A DNA stretch of 14,990 bases from contig JAUWYR010000052.1 in NCBI GenBank assembly GCA_030615745.1, positions 1-14,990 of the forward strand, in the 5' to 3' direction. Positions within the stretch are counted from its first letter, which is position 1. Each line of letters opens with the position of its first letter. Below, piece by piece: positions 7,205-14,355 of the stretch. Both the position numbers and the translations under genes were made by a program. Origin of the DNA: Candidatus Zixiibacteriota bacterium. GTDB lineage: Bacteria > Zixibacteria > MSB-5A5 > SM23-73-2. Under the pieces are notes generated by a model that saw only the letters and a program-made list of their open reading frames with translations, searched no databases and was not told the DNA's origin.

Positions 7205-8779
7205 TTATCTTTTAGGTCTTAAAGTGGCTATAGGGATGATCATCTCCTCCAGGGAGATGCCTCCATGCTGGAAGCTATTACGATATTCTCTCTGATATTG
7301 GCTAAATTTAGTCGGGTAGACGAAATAAAAATCCTCTTTGGCTATTATGTATGTTGTCCCCATGCTGTAAAGAGGAAGTTTATATTCTTTTGGATCTTTA
7401 ATAAATAAAGCCTCCTTAGGATTACAACCTAAATTATCCCCATATTTATATCTTAGATTAGTCGAGGTATCTTTTTTTCCATAGGCGACGGTCCCTTTGA
7501 TCCCTAAAATACTTCCGTGGTCTGTGGTCAAAACCACCACACAATCCTGGGTAGATAGATATTTTAATATCTCGAACAAGGAGGAGTGTAAAAACCAGGA
7601 TTTCATCAATGACCTGAAAGCAGACTCATCCGGGGTTATCTCCTGCAAAATCTCAGACTCTGATCTACCATGAGCCAAAAAGTCTAAGAAGTTATAAACT
7701 ATGGAAAACAAAGGGGTGTTTCGGTAAGTGGAGATTTTTTTAGCTAAATTCTCTCCTTCAGAAGCACTCAAAATCTTTACATATTTCGGCTCAGACTTAA
7801 AAGATAATCCCAATCTTTTAAGCTGAAAATCCAGAAGTTGGTGCTCATATCTGTTTCTTGAAAGATCATCTTTTGTGCCCGTCTTCCACAACTCAGGATA
7901 TTTCACTTCAAGCTCAGAAGGAAAAAACCCGGAGAAAATAGCGTTTCGTGAATAAGGAGTGGCTGTTGGCAAAATGGAATAATAATATTCCCTTTTTATA
8001 TCGAAATATTCATTTAAAACTGGTTCAACAGAAAGCCATTGATCCAATCTCATGCAATCTAAAACAATGAAAAAAACCTTTTCTCCTGCAACTAAAAGTG
8101 GGAAAAGATATTTTTTAACTATATCACGAGATAGGACAGGTGGGTCAACACCTTGAAGCCATAAAGTGTAGTTTTTCTCTACGAATTTACCGAACTCTGA
8201 ATCGCACTCCTTTTTCTGTGCCTTATGAGTGGTTAAAAGATCTGAATCCCTTAAGGTCTCAAGCTCCAGATCCCATTCTGACAAAACCCGGTGGACTTCC
8301 ACCCAATCCCTGAAATTTGTAGAAGAACCCAAAAGAACATTTATCCGATTGAAATCCTCGACATATCTTTTCGAAAGATGATCTTCTCTAATCTTTTTTG
8401 CATCTAAGATTTTCTTAATGGTAGAAAGTATCTGAGATGGATTTACCGGCTTGGTCAAATAATCGTCAATCTTTTTTCCGATTGCCTGATCCATAAGGTC
8501 TTCCTCTTCTGATTTGGTAACCATTATCACCGGGAGATGGGGACTTTTCTCCTTAAGCTCCTCAAGAGTAGTAAGACCATCTTTTCCTGGCATCATCTCA
8601 TCTAAAAGGACTAAATCGAAATATCTTTTCTCCACCAATCTAACAGCGTCATCGCCATTAGACACGGGAAAAACCTCATAACCTTTTTCCTCAAGAAAAA
8701 TAATATGGGATTTCAGCTGACCGATCTCATCATCCACCCATAAAATTCTTTTTGGTTTTTCTTTTTTCGAGGAAAACAA
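7205..8779 (-). CDS. porX: PorX-like response regulator with PglZ (alkaline phosphatase superfamily) domain
   Basis: Residues of about 10-125 are a CheY-like receiver: acidic pair Asp16/Asp17, phospho-acceptor Asp60 in LVLLDEMMPG, Thr88 and Lys110 in LTKP. A helical linker (about 130-225) leads to a PglZ-type domain. There FFIVLDCMRLDQW (Asp241), PTATPYSRNA (candidate nucleophile Thr272 or Thr274), NFLDFLAHGR, TTDHGS (Asp420/His421) and QHGGISLEEMIIP (His505) supply the expected metal ligands. This is the architecture of PorX, which regulates type IX secretion in Bacteroidota and has metal-dependent phosphodiesterase activity on oligonucleotides. Length (524) also fits. The start is TTG 8779, just before the receiver; no ATG suits. 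The neighbouring histidine kinase, 65 bases upstream, is the probable partner. The family is clear; a role in secretion here is inferred. Confidence 0.88.
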   Translation of the reverse strand: MFSSKKEKPKRILWVDDEIGQLKSHIIFLEEKGYEVFPVSNGDDAVRLVEKRYFDLVLLDEMMPGKDGLTTLEELKEKSPHLPVIMVTKSEEEDLMDQAIGKKIDDYLTKPVNPSQILSTIKKILDAKKIREDHLSKRYVEDFNRINVLLGSSTNFRDWVEVHRVLSEWDLELETLRDSDLLTTHKAQKKECDSEFGKFVEKNYTLWLQGVDPPVLSRDIVKKYLFPLLVAGEKVFFIVLDCMRLDQWLSVEPVLNEYFDIKREYYYSILPTATPYSRNAIFSGFFPSELEVKYPELWKTGTKDDLSRNRYEHQLLDFQLKRLGLSFKSEPKYVKILSASEGENLAKKISTYRNTPLFSIVYNFLDFLAHGRSESEILQEITPDESAFRSLMKSWFLHSSLFEILKYLSTQDCVVVLTTDHGSILGIKGTVAYGKKDTSTNLRYKYGDNLGCNPKEALFIKDPKEYKLPLYSMGTTYIIAKEDFYFVYPTKFSQYQREYRNSFQHGGISLEEMIIPIATLRPKR

Positions 8780-8844
8780 TTTACTGCTCTCTTTTCAAGT
8801 TTTCATTCATTTTACGCTTTTTTGTCCAATTCTTTTTGTAAAAC

Positions 8845-10071
8845 TCATCCTTTCACTTTTATTGGAAGAACCACAAAAAAGGTGGTTTTAACATTCGGAA
8901 TACTTTTACCCAGATATATCAACCCAGAGTGGTAATCCTCAACAATCCTTTTAGCTAAGGAGAGTCCTAATCCCCAACCTCTTTTTTTAGTGGTATATCC
9001 TGGGGTAAATATCTTTTTCTGCTCCTTCGGTAAAATTCCTTTACCATTATCTGTAACCTCAATTATAACTTTCTTTTTACCTTTATCCATCTTAGTGTTC
9101 ACCTCAATAATCCCAAACTTAGGTTCAACAGCTTCCAATGAATTCTTTAATAGATTCTCCAAAACCCAGCTTAAAAGCTCTGAGTTAACCTCAACAGGTT
9201 CTAACTCCCCCAAATTTTCTTTGATCACAACCCCCAATCCATTATGGGGAAGTCTAACTTTGAAATAATTGACCACATCTGAGACCACAGAATTCAAATC
9301 GACTGACCTGAGTTCAGGAACACTCCCTATCTGACTAAAGCGGTGGGCAATCTTCTCTAAGTTTTCCACATCTTTTTCCATCTTCTCAATAGTTTCCTTA
9401 GTCTGGGGGTCTGATTTTGACTTCAAAATCTCCAACCATCCTAAAATCGAGGAGATAGGAGTTCCCAATTGATGAGCTGTCTCCTTTGACATACCCACCC
9501 AGATAGAATGCTGTTCTGCTTTTTTTATATTGCTGAAGGTTATAAATCCAATAAGACCTAAGATAACTAAAACCCCGATTTCAATCAAAGGTAAAAACCT
9601 GAGTTGGCGAATCAATCTTGGATCAGCATAATGAAGATATAATGCCTGTTTTTTATCCTCACCATAAAAAATAGGAATAGGCTCTTTCTCTTTATCCATC
9701 TGTTGAACTCTTTTTTTTAACCTCTCTTTGGATTTATAAGTAGTGTCATCCCAGGCGATACCAACTTCCCGCCAGGCTTGAGGATTCCCCTCAAAATCTG
9801 TTACAACGATAGGAAAACGACTTTTTTGAATCACCTCCTCAAAAATCAAATTGACCTCTTCACCTGTTGTCGATTCCATGGCAACCAACTGCCATAACCT
9901 CGCATAGGCGGTTACAACTTGAGTTGAGTTTTTCTTTAACCCTCCGATCACCTCCTGAGTATAATAAAAGAAAACTAAAGCAACAATCACAACCCCCAGA
10001 ACGAGGCTTACCTTGAAGAAAAGGGGATATTCAGTATAACCTCTCAGATATTTCTTATTAATTTGGTTCAA
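8845..10071 (-). CDS. Membrane sensor histidine kinase, probable partner of the PorX-like regulator
   Basis: An N-terminal membrane helix (about 17-37) and a second one (about 160-180) enclose an extracytoplasmic sensor region of some 120 residues that I do not recognise. The dimerisation helix has His200 in MSKETAHQLGTPISS. The ATPase domain has the N box ENLLKNSLEA (305-314), G1 DNGKGI (341-346), an F-box region PGYTTKKRG and G2 GWGLGLSLAKRI. All catalytic elements look intact, so it should autophosphorylate and pass phosphate to the regulator 65 bases downstream. It starts with TTG 10071, chosen because AAAGGAG lies just five bases upstream. The TTG overlaps the TGA of a 26-codon ORF. No receiver or HAMP domain is evident. 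Confidence 0.9.
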   Translation of the reverse strand: MNQINKKYLRGYTEYPLFFKVSLVLGVVIVALVFFYYTQEVIGGLKKNSTQVVTAYARLWQLVAMESTTGEEVNLIFEEVIQKSRFPIVVTDFEGNPQAWREVGIAWDDTTYKSKERLKKRVQQMDKEKEPIPIFYGEDKKQALYLHYADPRLIRQLRFLPLIEIGVLVILGLIGFITFSNIKKAEQHSIWVGMSKETAHQLGTPISSILGWLEILKSKSDPQTKETIEKMEKDVENLEKIAHRFSQIGSVPELRSVDLNSVVSDVVNYFKVRLPHNGLGVVIKENLGELEPVEVNSELLSWVLENLLKNSLEAVEPKFGIIEVNTKMDKGKKKVIIEVTDNGKGILPKEQKKIFTPGYTTKKRGWGLGLSLAKRIVEDYHSGLIYLGKSIPNVKTTFFVVLPIKVKG

Positions 10072-10148
10072 CTTTTCTCCTTTAATCCATCTAAGTAGGT
10101 CTTTTGATTATCTGGATCTGGATTCCCATTTAAAATTGTTATTTTCAT
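10068..10148 (-). pseudogene. Probable remnant: N-terminus of a flavodoxin-fold NAD(P)H oxidoreductase
   Basis: A 26-codon ORF begins MKITILNGNPDPDNQK, which closely resembles the first strand and phosphate loop of NAD(P)H-dependent FMN-binding oxidoreductases (pattern MK.TILNGNP). It stops at once with TGA, overlapping the TTG start of the kinase. The normal protein would be about 170-200 residues, so only the very start survives. It could be a gene fragment left by rearrangement or, less likely, a leader peptide that couples translation of the kinase through its internal AAAGGAG. Confidence 0.4.
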
Positions 10149-10152
10149 AAGC

Positions 10153-10224
10153 CTACTTCCCTTGACCTTTTTTTGTTAAAGCTTCAAAAGATTCATACCA
10201 TTTAAATGTTTCTACTGTTGTCAT
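10153..10224 (-). CDS. Small ORF of 23 codons with strong ribosome site
   Basis: ATG 10224 is preceded by GGAGGT seven bases upstream, one of the best ribosome sites in the window, and the ORF ends with TAG four bases before the next small ORF. The product begins MTTVETFKWYESFEALTKK. I do not recognise it. The good start signal on such a short frame suggests either a genuine leader or small protein for the kinase operon, or the beginning of a gene whose remainder is lost. Confidence 0.3.
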   Translation of the reverse strand: MTTVETFKWYESFEALTKKGQGK

Positions 10225-10239
10225 TTTTACTACCTCCAT

Positions 10240-10251
10240 ATTATAATTATA
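10240..10251 (-). promoter_or_regulatory. Tandem -10-like boxes upstream of the kinase operon
   Basis: Two adjacent perfect TATAAT hexamers lie on the minus strand at 10240-10245 and 10246-10251, just upstream of the GGAGGT of the 23-codon ORF. I find no good -35 box at the right distance. If used from the upstream hexamer, the transcript would begin almost at the ribosome site. Plausible but unproven start of the kinase-porX-tsaE-tsaB-rimI-accD transcript. Confidence 0.3.
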
Positions 10252-10295
10252 TTTGTCCTCTTACATCTTACTATTTTTGACGGGATCGCAATTTC

Positions 10296-10377
10296 CGATA
10301 ACATTTTCGGGCTTTGTGAAGTTCCGCTGAAGGCGGAATTTGGGTCAACGAAGCGAACCGCATACACCGTGTTATAC
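10296..10377 (-). repeat. Degenerate attC-like element after the antiporter gene
   Basis: On the minus strand the element opens with GTATAAC (10377-10371, resembling the RYYYAAC box) and closes with GTTATCG (10302-10296, a poor match to GTTRRRY). Inside, a 6-bp hairpin TTCCGC/GCGGAA with loop CTTCA and short outer pairings (CGG/CCG, GCTT/AAGC) are visible. The first nine bases, GCGTATAAC, are the perfect reverse complement of GTTATACGC at the other end of the antiporter segment (plus-strand 12260-12268). This is what an integron cassette should show: its own two half-sites match. The distal half is degenerate, so the call rests mainly on that pairing. Confidence 0.4.
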
Positions 10378-10501
10378 GCAGTGCGACATTCTGGATATGT
10401 CTGCTCAAGATGAAAACTCGTGCTAATCATTGTCTGAAATATTGGATTTACCATCTTAATTGTCTTCTGGATTATGGAATAACCCCGGCAACTTTGGCAA
10501 T

Positions 10502-12208
10502 TTATCTGGACCCAAGCATATCGTAGTCCTCTGATCTTATTTCATCGATATATTTCTCGATCTCATCTCTGGGAACAAGGTATTTTTGCAAAACTCGTGC
10601 AAAGATCTCTACAGAGGTCTCAAATTCCTCGGGAATAACTTCATCCGCCCCTAATCCATGCAAGGTTTTCACTTCTGGGAGAAAGCGAGTTCGCACTATA
10701 ACATAAACCCCGGGGTTGAGTTTCCGAACAAGCTCAACAATCCTGCGAGTTGCCGCGGGGTCAGAGATGGCCACTACCACAACCTTCGCATCTTTGATGG
10801 CTGCGCGCCCAAGTACCGCTTCATGGGTTGCGTCGCCATAATAAATTGGTTCACCTTTTGCTTTTTCTTCCCTCACCGTCTCAGGATTCATTTCAATAAT
10901 ACAGTAGGGAATACCCCTTACCGTGGCAGCCCGCGCCAGATTTCTTCCGTTAAATCCAAATCCAATGATGACAAGGTGATCTTTTTTGCCCGCCAACTTC
11001 ACCTCTTGCACAGGAGAGAAACCCGTTCTTAACCTTCCCGGCATTGGCAACTGCAAGACAAAATCTGCGGTCCGAGGCGCAAAAGCTATAATCATTGGTG
11101 TTAATGCCATGGTCAGCACAGAGACAGCCAGAAACATCTGATAAATATCCCCGGCAAGTAAACCATATTCAATACCGGTTTTAGAGAGAATGAAAGAAAA
11201 TTCACCGACCTGACTGAGTGCCAGACCAACCAAAACTGCCGTGCGAATTGGAAATCCCAATAAAGTGGTTGCAAAGCCAGCAAGGATGGTCTTTAATGCC
11301 AGAACGCCTAAAGCAATCAGCACAATGAGACCCGGGTGCTGGAATAGAAAACCGACGTCCAGAAGCATTCCAATGGAGATAAAAAAGAAACTCATAGAGA
11401 TATCGTGGAGCGGCAAAATATTGCCAAGTGCTTGATGAGCGTATTCAGATTCGGATATGATCAGTCCTGCTAAAAATGCACCCAATGCCAGGGACAGTCC
11501 TGCACTGGAGAACAGCCACGCAAAGCCAAAACATATTATGACAACACTCAGTAGAAATAGTTCACGGTTGCGTGTTCTTGCAATTTGATACAATACCTGT
11601 GGCACAATCCATTTAGAACTAACAATCACAAAAGCGATGATTCCTACTCCTTTGGTCAGAAGAATAAGAGGGGATTCGCCAAAATTGGCTGTCGCCCCAA
11701 CCAGTAGAGGCGTGAACAGCATCATGGGAACAATAATGACATCCTGGTAAATCAAGATGCCAAGAGTTGTACTTCCATGAGGACTATCAACCTCAGCTCT
11801 TTCCTGGATGACTTTGAGCACAATTGCCGTGCTACTGAGCGATATAAGAAATCCTAAAAAAATCGATTCACTAAAGGACTGACCGAGTTTCATAGCTATG
11901 ACAAAAGCAGCTAAAAAAGTTAGCCACATCTGAAGCGATCCGCCCATCAAGATCGATTTCTTGATTCGCAACAGGCTTTTAAGTGAGAACTCCATTCCAA
12001 TAGTAAAAAGCAACAACACAACCCCGATTTCAGCTAAGATTTCAACTTCGTGAACCGCTTTTATCAAGCCCAGTCCGTGAGGCCCTGCCAACATCCCGGT
12101 CAAGAAAAATCCCACAATTGTGGGTATTCGAAGGTGACTGCATACGAAGAGCACTACAATGGACAGCCCAAGTATGATGACAATGTCAGTTAGTAAAGGT
12201 ATTCCCAT
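10502..12208 (-). CDS. KefB/YbaL-type monovalent cation:proton antiporter with NAD-binding RCK domain
   Basis: An inner-membrane CPA2 antiporter, likely exchanging K+ or Na+ for H+. Residues 1-385 form about 12-13 membrane helices, including SSTAIVLKV (125-133) and ILIYQDV with the conserved Gln155-Asp156 pair of KefB/KefC-type transporters. A cytoplasmic RCK_N (TrkA-N) Rossmann domain follows at about 410-530: GFGFNGRN (416-423), an acidic residue ending strand two in IIEMNPE, and YYGDAT. There is no RCK_C domain. Its 568 residues match YbaL-like proteins rather than longer KefB forms, so it appears complete. Start ATG 12208 has AGGAG 11 bases upstream. By eye it is more GC-rich than the tsa genes, and it is flanked by inverted core sites, both suggesting acquisition as a mobile cassette. 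The transported ion is uncertain. Confidence 0.9.
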   Translation of the reverse strand: MGIPLLTDIVIILGLSIVVLFVCSHLRIPTIVGFFLTGMLAGPHGLGLIKAVHEVEILAEIGVVLLLFTIGMEFSLKSLLRIKKSILMGGSLQMWLTFLAAFVIAMKLGQSFSESIFLGFLISLSSTAIVLKVIQERAEVDSPHGSTTLGILIYQDVIIVPMMLFTPLLVGATANFGESPLILLTKGVGIIAFVIVSSKWIVPQVLYQIARTRNRELFLLSVVIICFGFAWLFSSAGLSLALGAFLAGLIISESEYAHQALGNILPLHDISMSFFFISIGMLLDVGFLFQHPGLIVLIALGVLALKTILAGFATTLLGFPIRTAVLVGLALSQVGEFSFILSKTGIEYGLLAGDIYQMFLAVSVLTMALTPMIIAFAPRTADFVLQLPMPGRLRTGFSPVQEVKLAGKKDHLVIIGFGFNGRNLARAATVRGIPYCIIEMNPETVREEKAKGEPIYYGDATHEAVLGRAAIKDAKVVVVAISDPAATRRIVELVRKLNPGVYVIVRTRFLPEVKTLHGLGADEVIPEEFETSVEIFARVLQKYLVPRDEIEKYIDEIRSEDYDMLGSR

Positions 12209-12261
12209 ATCCTAATATGCTCCTGATTTCATTATTCATTGACTATATTCCCCTGCATAGC

Positions 12262-12350
12262 GTATAACGGCCCGAGCGTATCTGAAAGTCCAGCAAAGCT
12301 ATATTTGGGCATAGTGCCGAAGGCACGAAGCCAGATACGCTCTGTTAGGC
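12262..12350 (-). repeat. attC-like recombination site between the HD gene and the antiporter gene
   Basis: On the minus strand it opens with GCCTAAC (12350-12344, a perfect RYYYAAC box) and closes with GTTATAC (12268-12262, one base off GTTRRRY). Just inside, GAGCGTATCTG (plus 12274-12284) and CAGATACGCTC (12332-12342) form a perfect 11-bp stem, and GTGCC-GAA-GGCAC (12314-12326) makes an inner hairpin. The 89-bp length, position 43 bases after the HD gene stop, and orientation toward the gene's 3' end all fit an integron attC (59-base element). The spacers between boxes are unequal (1 and 5 bases), which is atypical. No integrase gene is in the window. Confidence 0.55.
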
Positions 12351-12392
12351 GACCCGAAGGGCAGCGAAGCCGAGTTACCAGCACGACAATTT

Positions 12393-14285
12393 TTAATTTT
12401 CAGCATAATTCCCTATTTCTCTTGGTTTTGTTAGACTTTTCTCCGTTATTATTGCCTCTATTCGATCAGGAGGAACGATGTCCTCACGCGGATTATAATT
12501 TTCATAAGTCTCTATTTCAGGTTCAAACGATACGTCTGCAGTAAGCCATTGATTCCCCCGTTGAAGTTTTGGATCTCTGTGATAATCGCCTATTTTCAAT
12601 GAATCTGCAATTACAAGCACACGAACACCGTAAATTTTTGCCATATCAGCTATTGCTAAATGGCCTAAAGTGTGAGCCACATGACCGCTGCGATCGATTC
12701 CATTAGCCCCAAACAATACCTTTTTTATGTCTCCTCCTGAAAAGAGATTTGATGCACAGGAATCTGCAATGTAACTAATATTTTCTATTCCCGTTCTCTC
12801 TTTAAGTTCTTTGAGGTATTTAATTCCATCGCAGTAAATAAGTCGGTTGTTATACCGATACCTATTCTTTGTTACGCCTTGACAAATATACACTTTTAAT
12901 GACTTTTTCATAGTATCATGTTTTTCAACAAGATATTTTAGACACTCAACAATCGAACTACTATACCCATATAAAAGAATTGCAAAACCATCTGCAAGAA
13001 CCGGATAAGCCATTTCTGGCAGCTTCTCCATCGCATCTGTTTTCTTTTCCTGCCACGCACTGATAGCTTTTTGAATTTTTTCGAAAACTTCATTGCCGTC
13101 TTCTTCAGTCAACTTATTTGAATTAGAAATATTTTTGTCTAACAAATCTTTGACCTTCCACAAGAAAACATGACAGGGGCGATCTTTTACAATAGCGTCT
13201 AAAACGTTTGTTTTGTAATCGTTCAGAAGACTGATACTTCCACACTTATCTGTTGGATCAAGAATTAAAGTGATTTGCCTCAGAACAATATCAATAACTG
13301 ATGTTGCGTTAGGGCTCATTGTCGGGTCAAATAATTCAATATCGGTCAGCAATTCTTCGAGTTCTTTTACATCCTTTGGATCCATGTTTTTATATTCTCT
13401 GTATTTGCACTCCACAGTTAGATAAACAGGTAAAGACCCTTTTATTAAAATCTCTCTTACAGCATCAACTTCATCTTGAAGTTCTATCTCTATCGTACGC
13501 CTTAAAGGTTCCATCCTTTTATCCGGATATTGTGGAGGTTTTTTAAGTACAATACTTATTTTAAACATATCTCTAATGGGAGTTATCTCCCAAGCATACT
13601 TGGACTTAAGCCAATGAATCTTTGAAATTACATCTAACCCAAGCGCCATATAGGTCTTAAATTTTCTATCATCTGCTCTATGTGGTATATGGAGCGCATC
13701 TGCAAGTCTCAAGCATACAGTTAATAAAGGAATATGTACAGGGATGCTTGATATATCCCATTCCCAATTTTCTTTTGCAAACGCTTGTAATTCCTTATAT
13801 TTTTTGTACCTATGACGCATGCATATCTCAATCAATGCATTTGCCTCATCATCTGTTAACCGCAGAATGTCTTTTTTTTCTCTAATGTATTTTGTTGTTC
13901 TTTCTTCATGCTCTTCTCTTACTTTTTTGTCCCATTTAACTGTTTCTTCTTTTCCCCGTGGTTCTTTATCTTCAGGGAAAAGCTTGGGGATCATGCCAAT
14001 ATCATGTAACCATACCGAGACAAGAAGTAAAAATAGATCTTCTGACGATAACTTTTCATTCAATTCTTCTGGTGGAAAGAGTTTGTACAATATCTCTTCG
14101 ACCCTTATATTGTGGGTATGGTCATGCGGGGTGTATGGATACGGATGGCGTACTCTTTCCCATTTTGATGCAACATGCTCGCATATATTGTTTAGTCTTT
14201 TTATGTTCCTCTGTAGTTTTGGTATGTTGTCTCTTCTCCTCTTTATTTCTTCAAATGTAATTTGTATATCTTCTGGTATGTTCAT
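12393..14285 (-). CDS. HD-domain protein fused to an eIF2B/MtnA-like (IF-2B) domain
   Basis: Residues of about 45-210 form an HD phosphohydrolase-type domain: His54-Asp55-His56 with His58, WLHDIGMI (His94-Asp95), His158 and Asp196 in RLADALHI. It resembles the HD-CE type described in prokaryotic conflict-system proteins. Residues 230-300 look beta-rich, then comes a helical linker (300-425). Residues of about 430-565 match the IF-2B fold shared by eIF2B subunits, methylthioribose-1-phosphate isomerase and ribose-1,5-bisphosphate isomerase: ILLYGYSSSIVECL, YIADSCASNLF, VLFGANGIDRSGHV, LAIADMAKIYGVRVLVIADS. The catalytic Cys and Asp of the isomerases appear to be replaced (YGYSS; GANGI for GADAI), so this half may bind a sugar phosphate or nucleotide rather than isomerise it. 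ATG 14285 follows a strong AGGAGGAGG (14291-14299). Boundaries look cassette-like. Function is unknown; nucleotide or phosphosugar sensing with phosphohydrolase output is a guess. Confidence 0.75.
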   Translation of the reverse strand: MNIPEDIQITFEEIKRRRDNIPKLQRNIKRLNNICEHVASKWERVRHPYPYTPHDHTHNIRVEEILYKLFPPEELNEKLSSEDLFLLLVSVWLHDIGMIPKLFPEDKEPRGKEETVKWDKKVREEHEERTTKYIREKKDILRLTDDEANALIEICMRHRYKKYKELQAFAKENWEWDISSIPVHIPLLTVCLRLADALHIPHRADDRKFKTYMALGLDVISKIHWLKSKYAWEITPIRDMFKISIVLKKPPQYPDKRMEPLRRTIEIELQDEVDAVREILIKGSLPVYLTVECKYREYKNMDPKDVKELEELLTDIELFDPTMSPNATSVIDIVLRQITLILDPTDKCGSISLLNDYKTNVLDAIVKDRPCHVFLWKVKDLLDKNISNSNKLTEEDGNEVFEKIQKAISAWQEKKTDAMEKLPEMAYPVLADGFAILLYGYSSSIVECLKYLVEKHDTMKKSLKVYICQGVTKNRYRYNNRLIYCDGIKYLKELKERTGIENISYIADSCASNLFSGGDIKKVLFGANGIDRSGHVAHTLGHLAIADMAKIYGVRVLVIADSLKIGDYHRDPKLQRGNQWLTADVSFEPEIETYENYNPREDIVPPDRIEAIITEKSLTKPREIGNYAEN

Positions 14286-14333
14286 TTTTACCTCCTCCTA
14301 ACATTTGGCATTTAAATTTTGTTTTTTATAAGG

Positions 14334-14355
14334 CGTGCTGGTAATTTCGCCCAAC
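14334..14355 (-). repeat. Candidate 5' cassette boundary with terminal inverted repeat
   Basis: On the minus strand GTTGGGC (14355-14349) is a perfect GTTRRRY core 64 bases before the HD gene start. With flanking bases it matches the reverse complement of the box at the gene's other end (TCGCCCAAC at 14347-14355 against GTTAGGCGA at 12344-12352, eight of nine). Next to it, plus-strand CGTGCTGGTAA (14334-14344) is the exact reverse complement of TTACCAGCACG (12375-12385), just past the gene's stop. Two nested inverted repeats therefore bracket the gene. Confidence 0.45.

Noticed and set aside
10230-10454. A 74-codon minus-strand ORF starting with ATG 10454
   Set aside because: It runs straight through the attC-like element and the hairpin TTCCGC/GCGGAA, has no ribosome site, and its low-complexity translation resembles no family I know. 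Such ORFs are commonly created by folded recombination sites.
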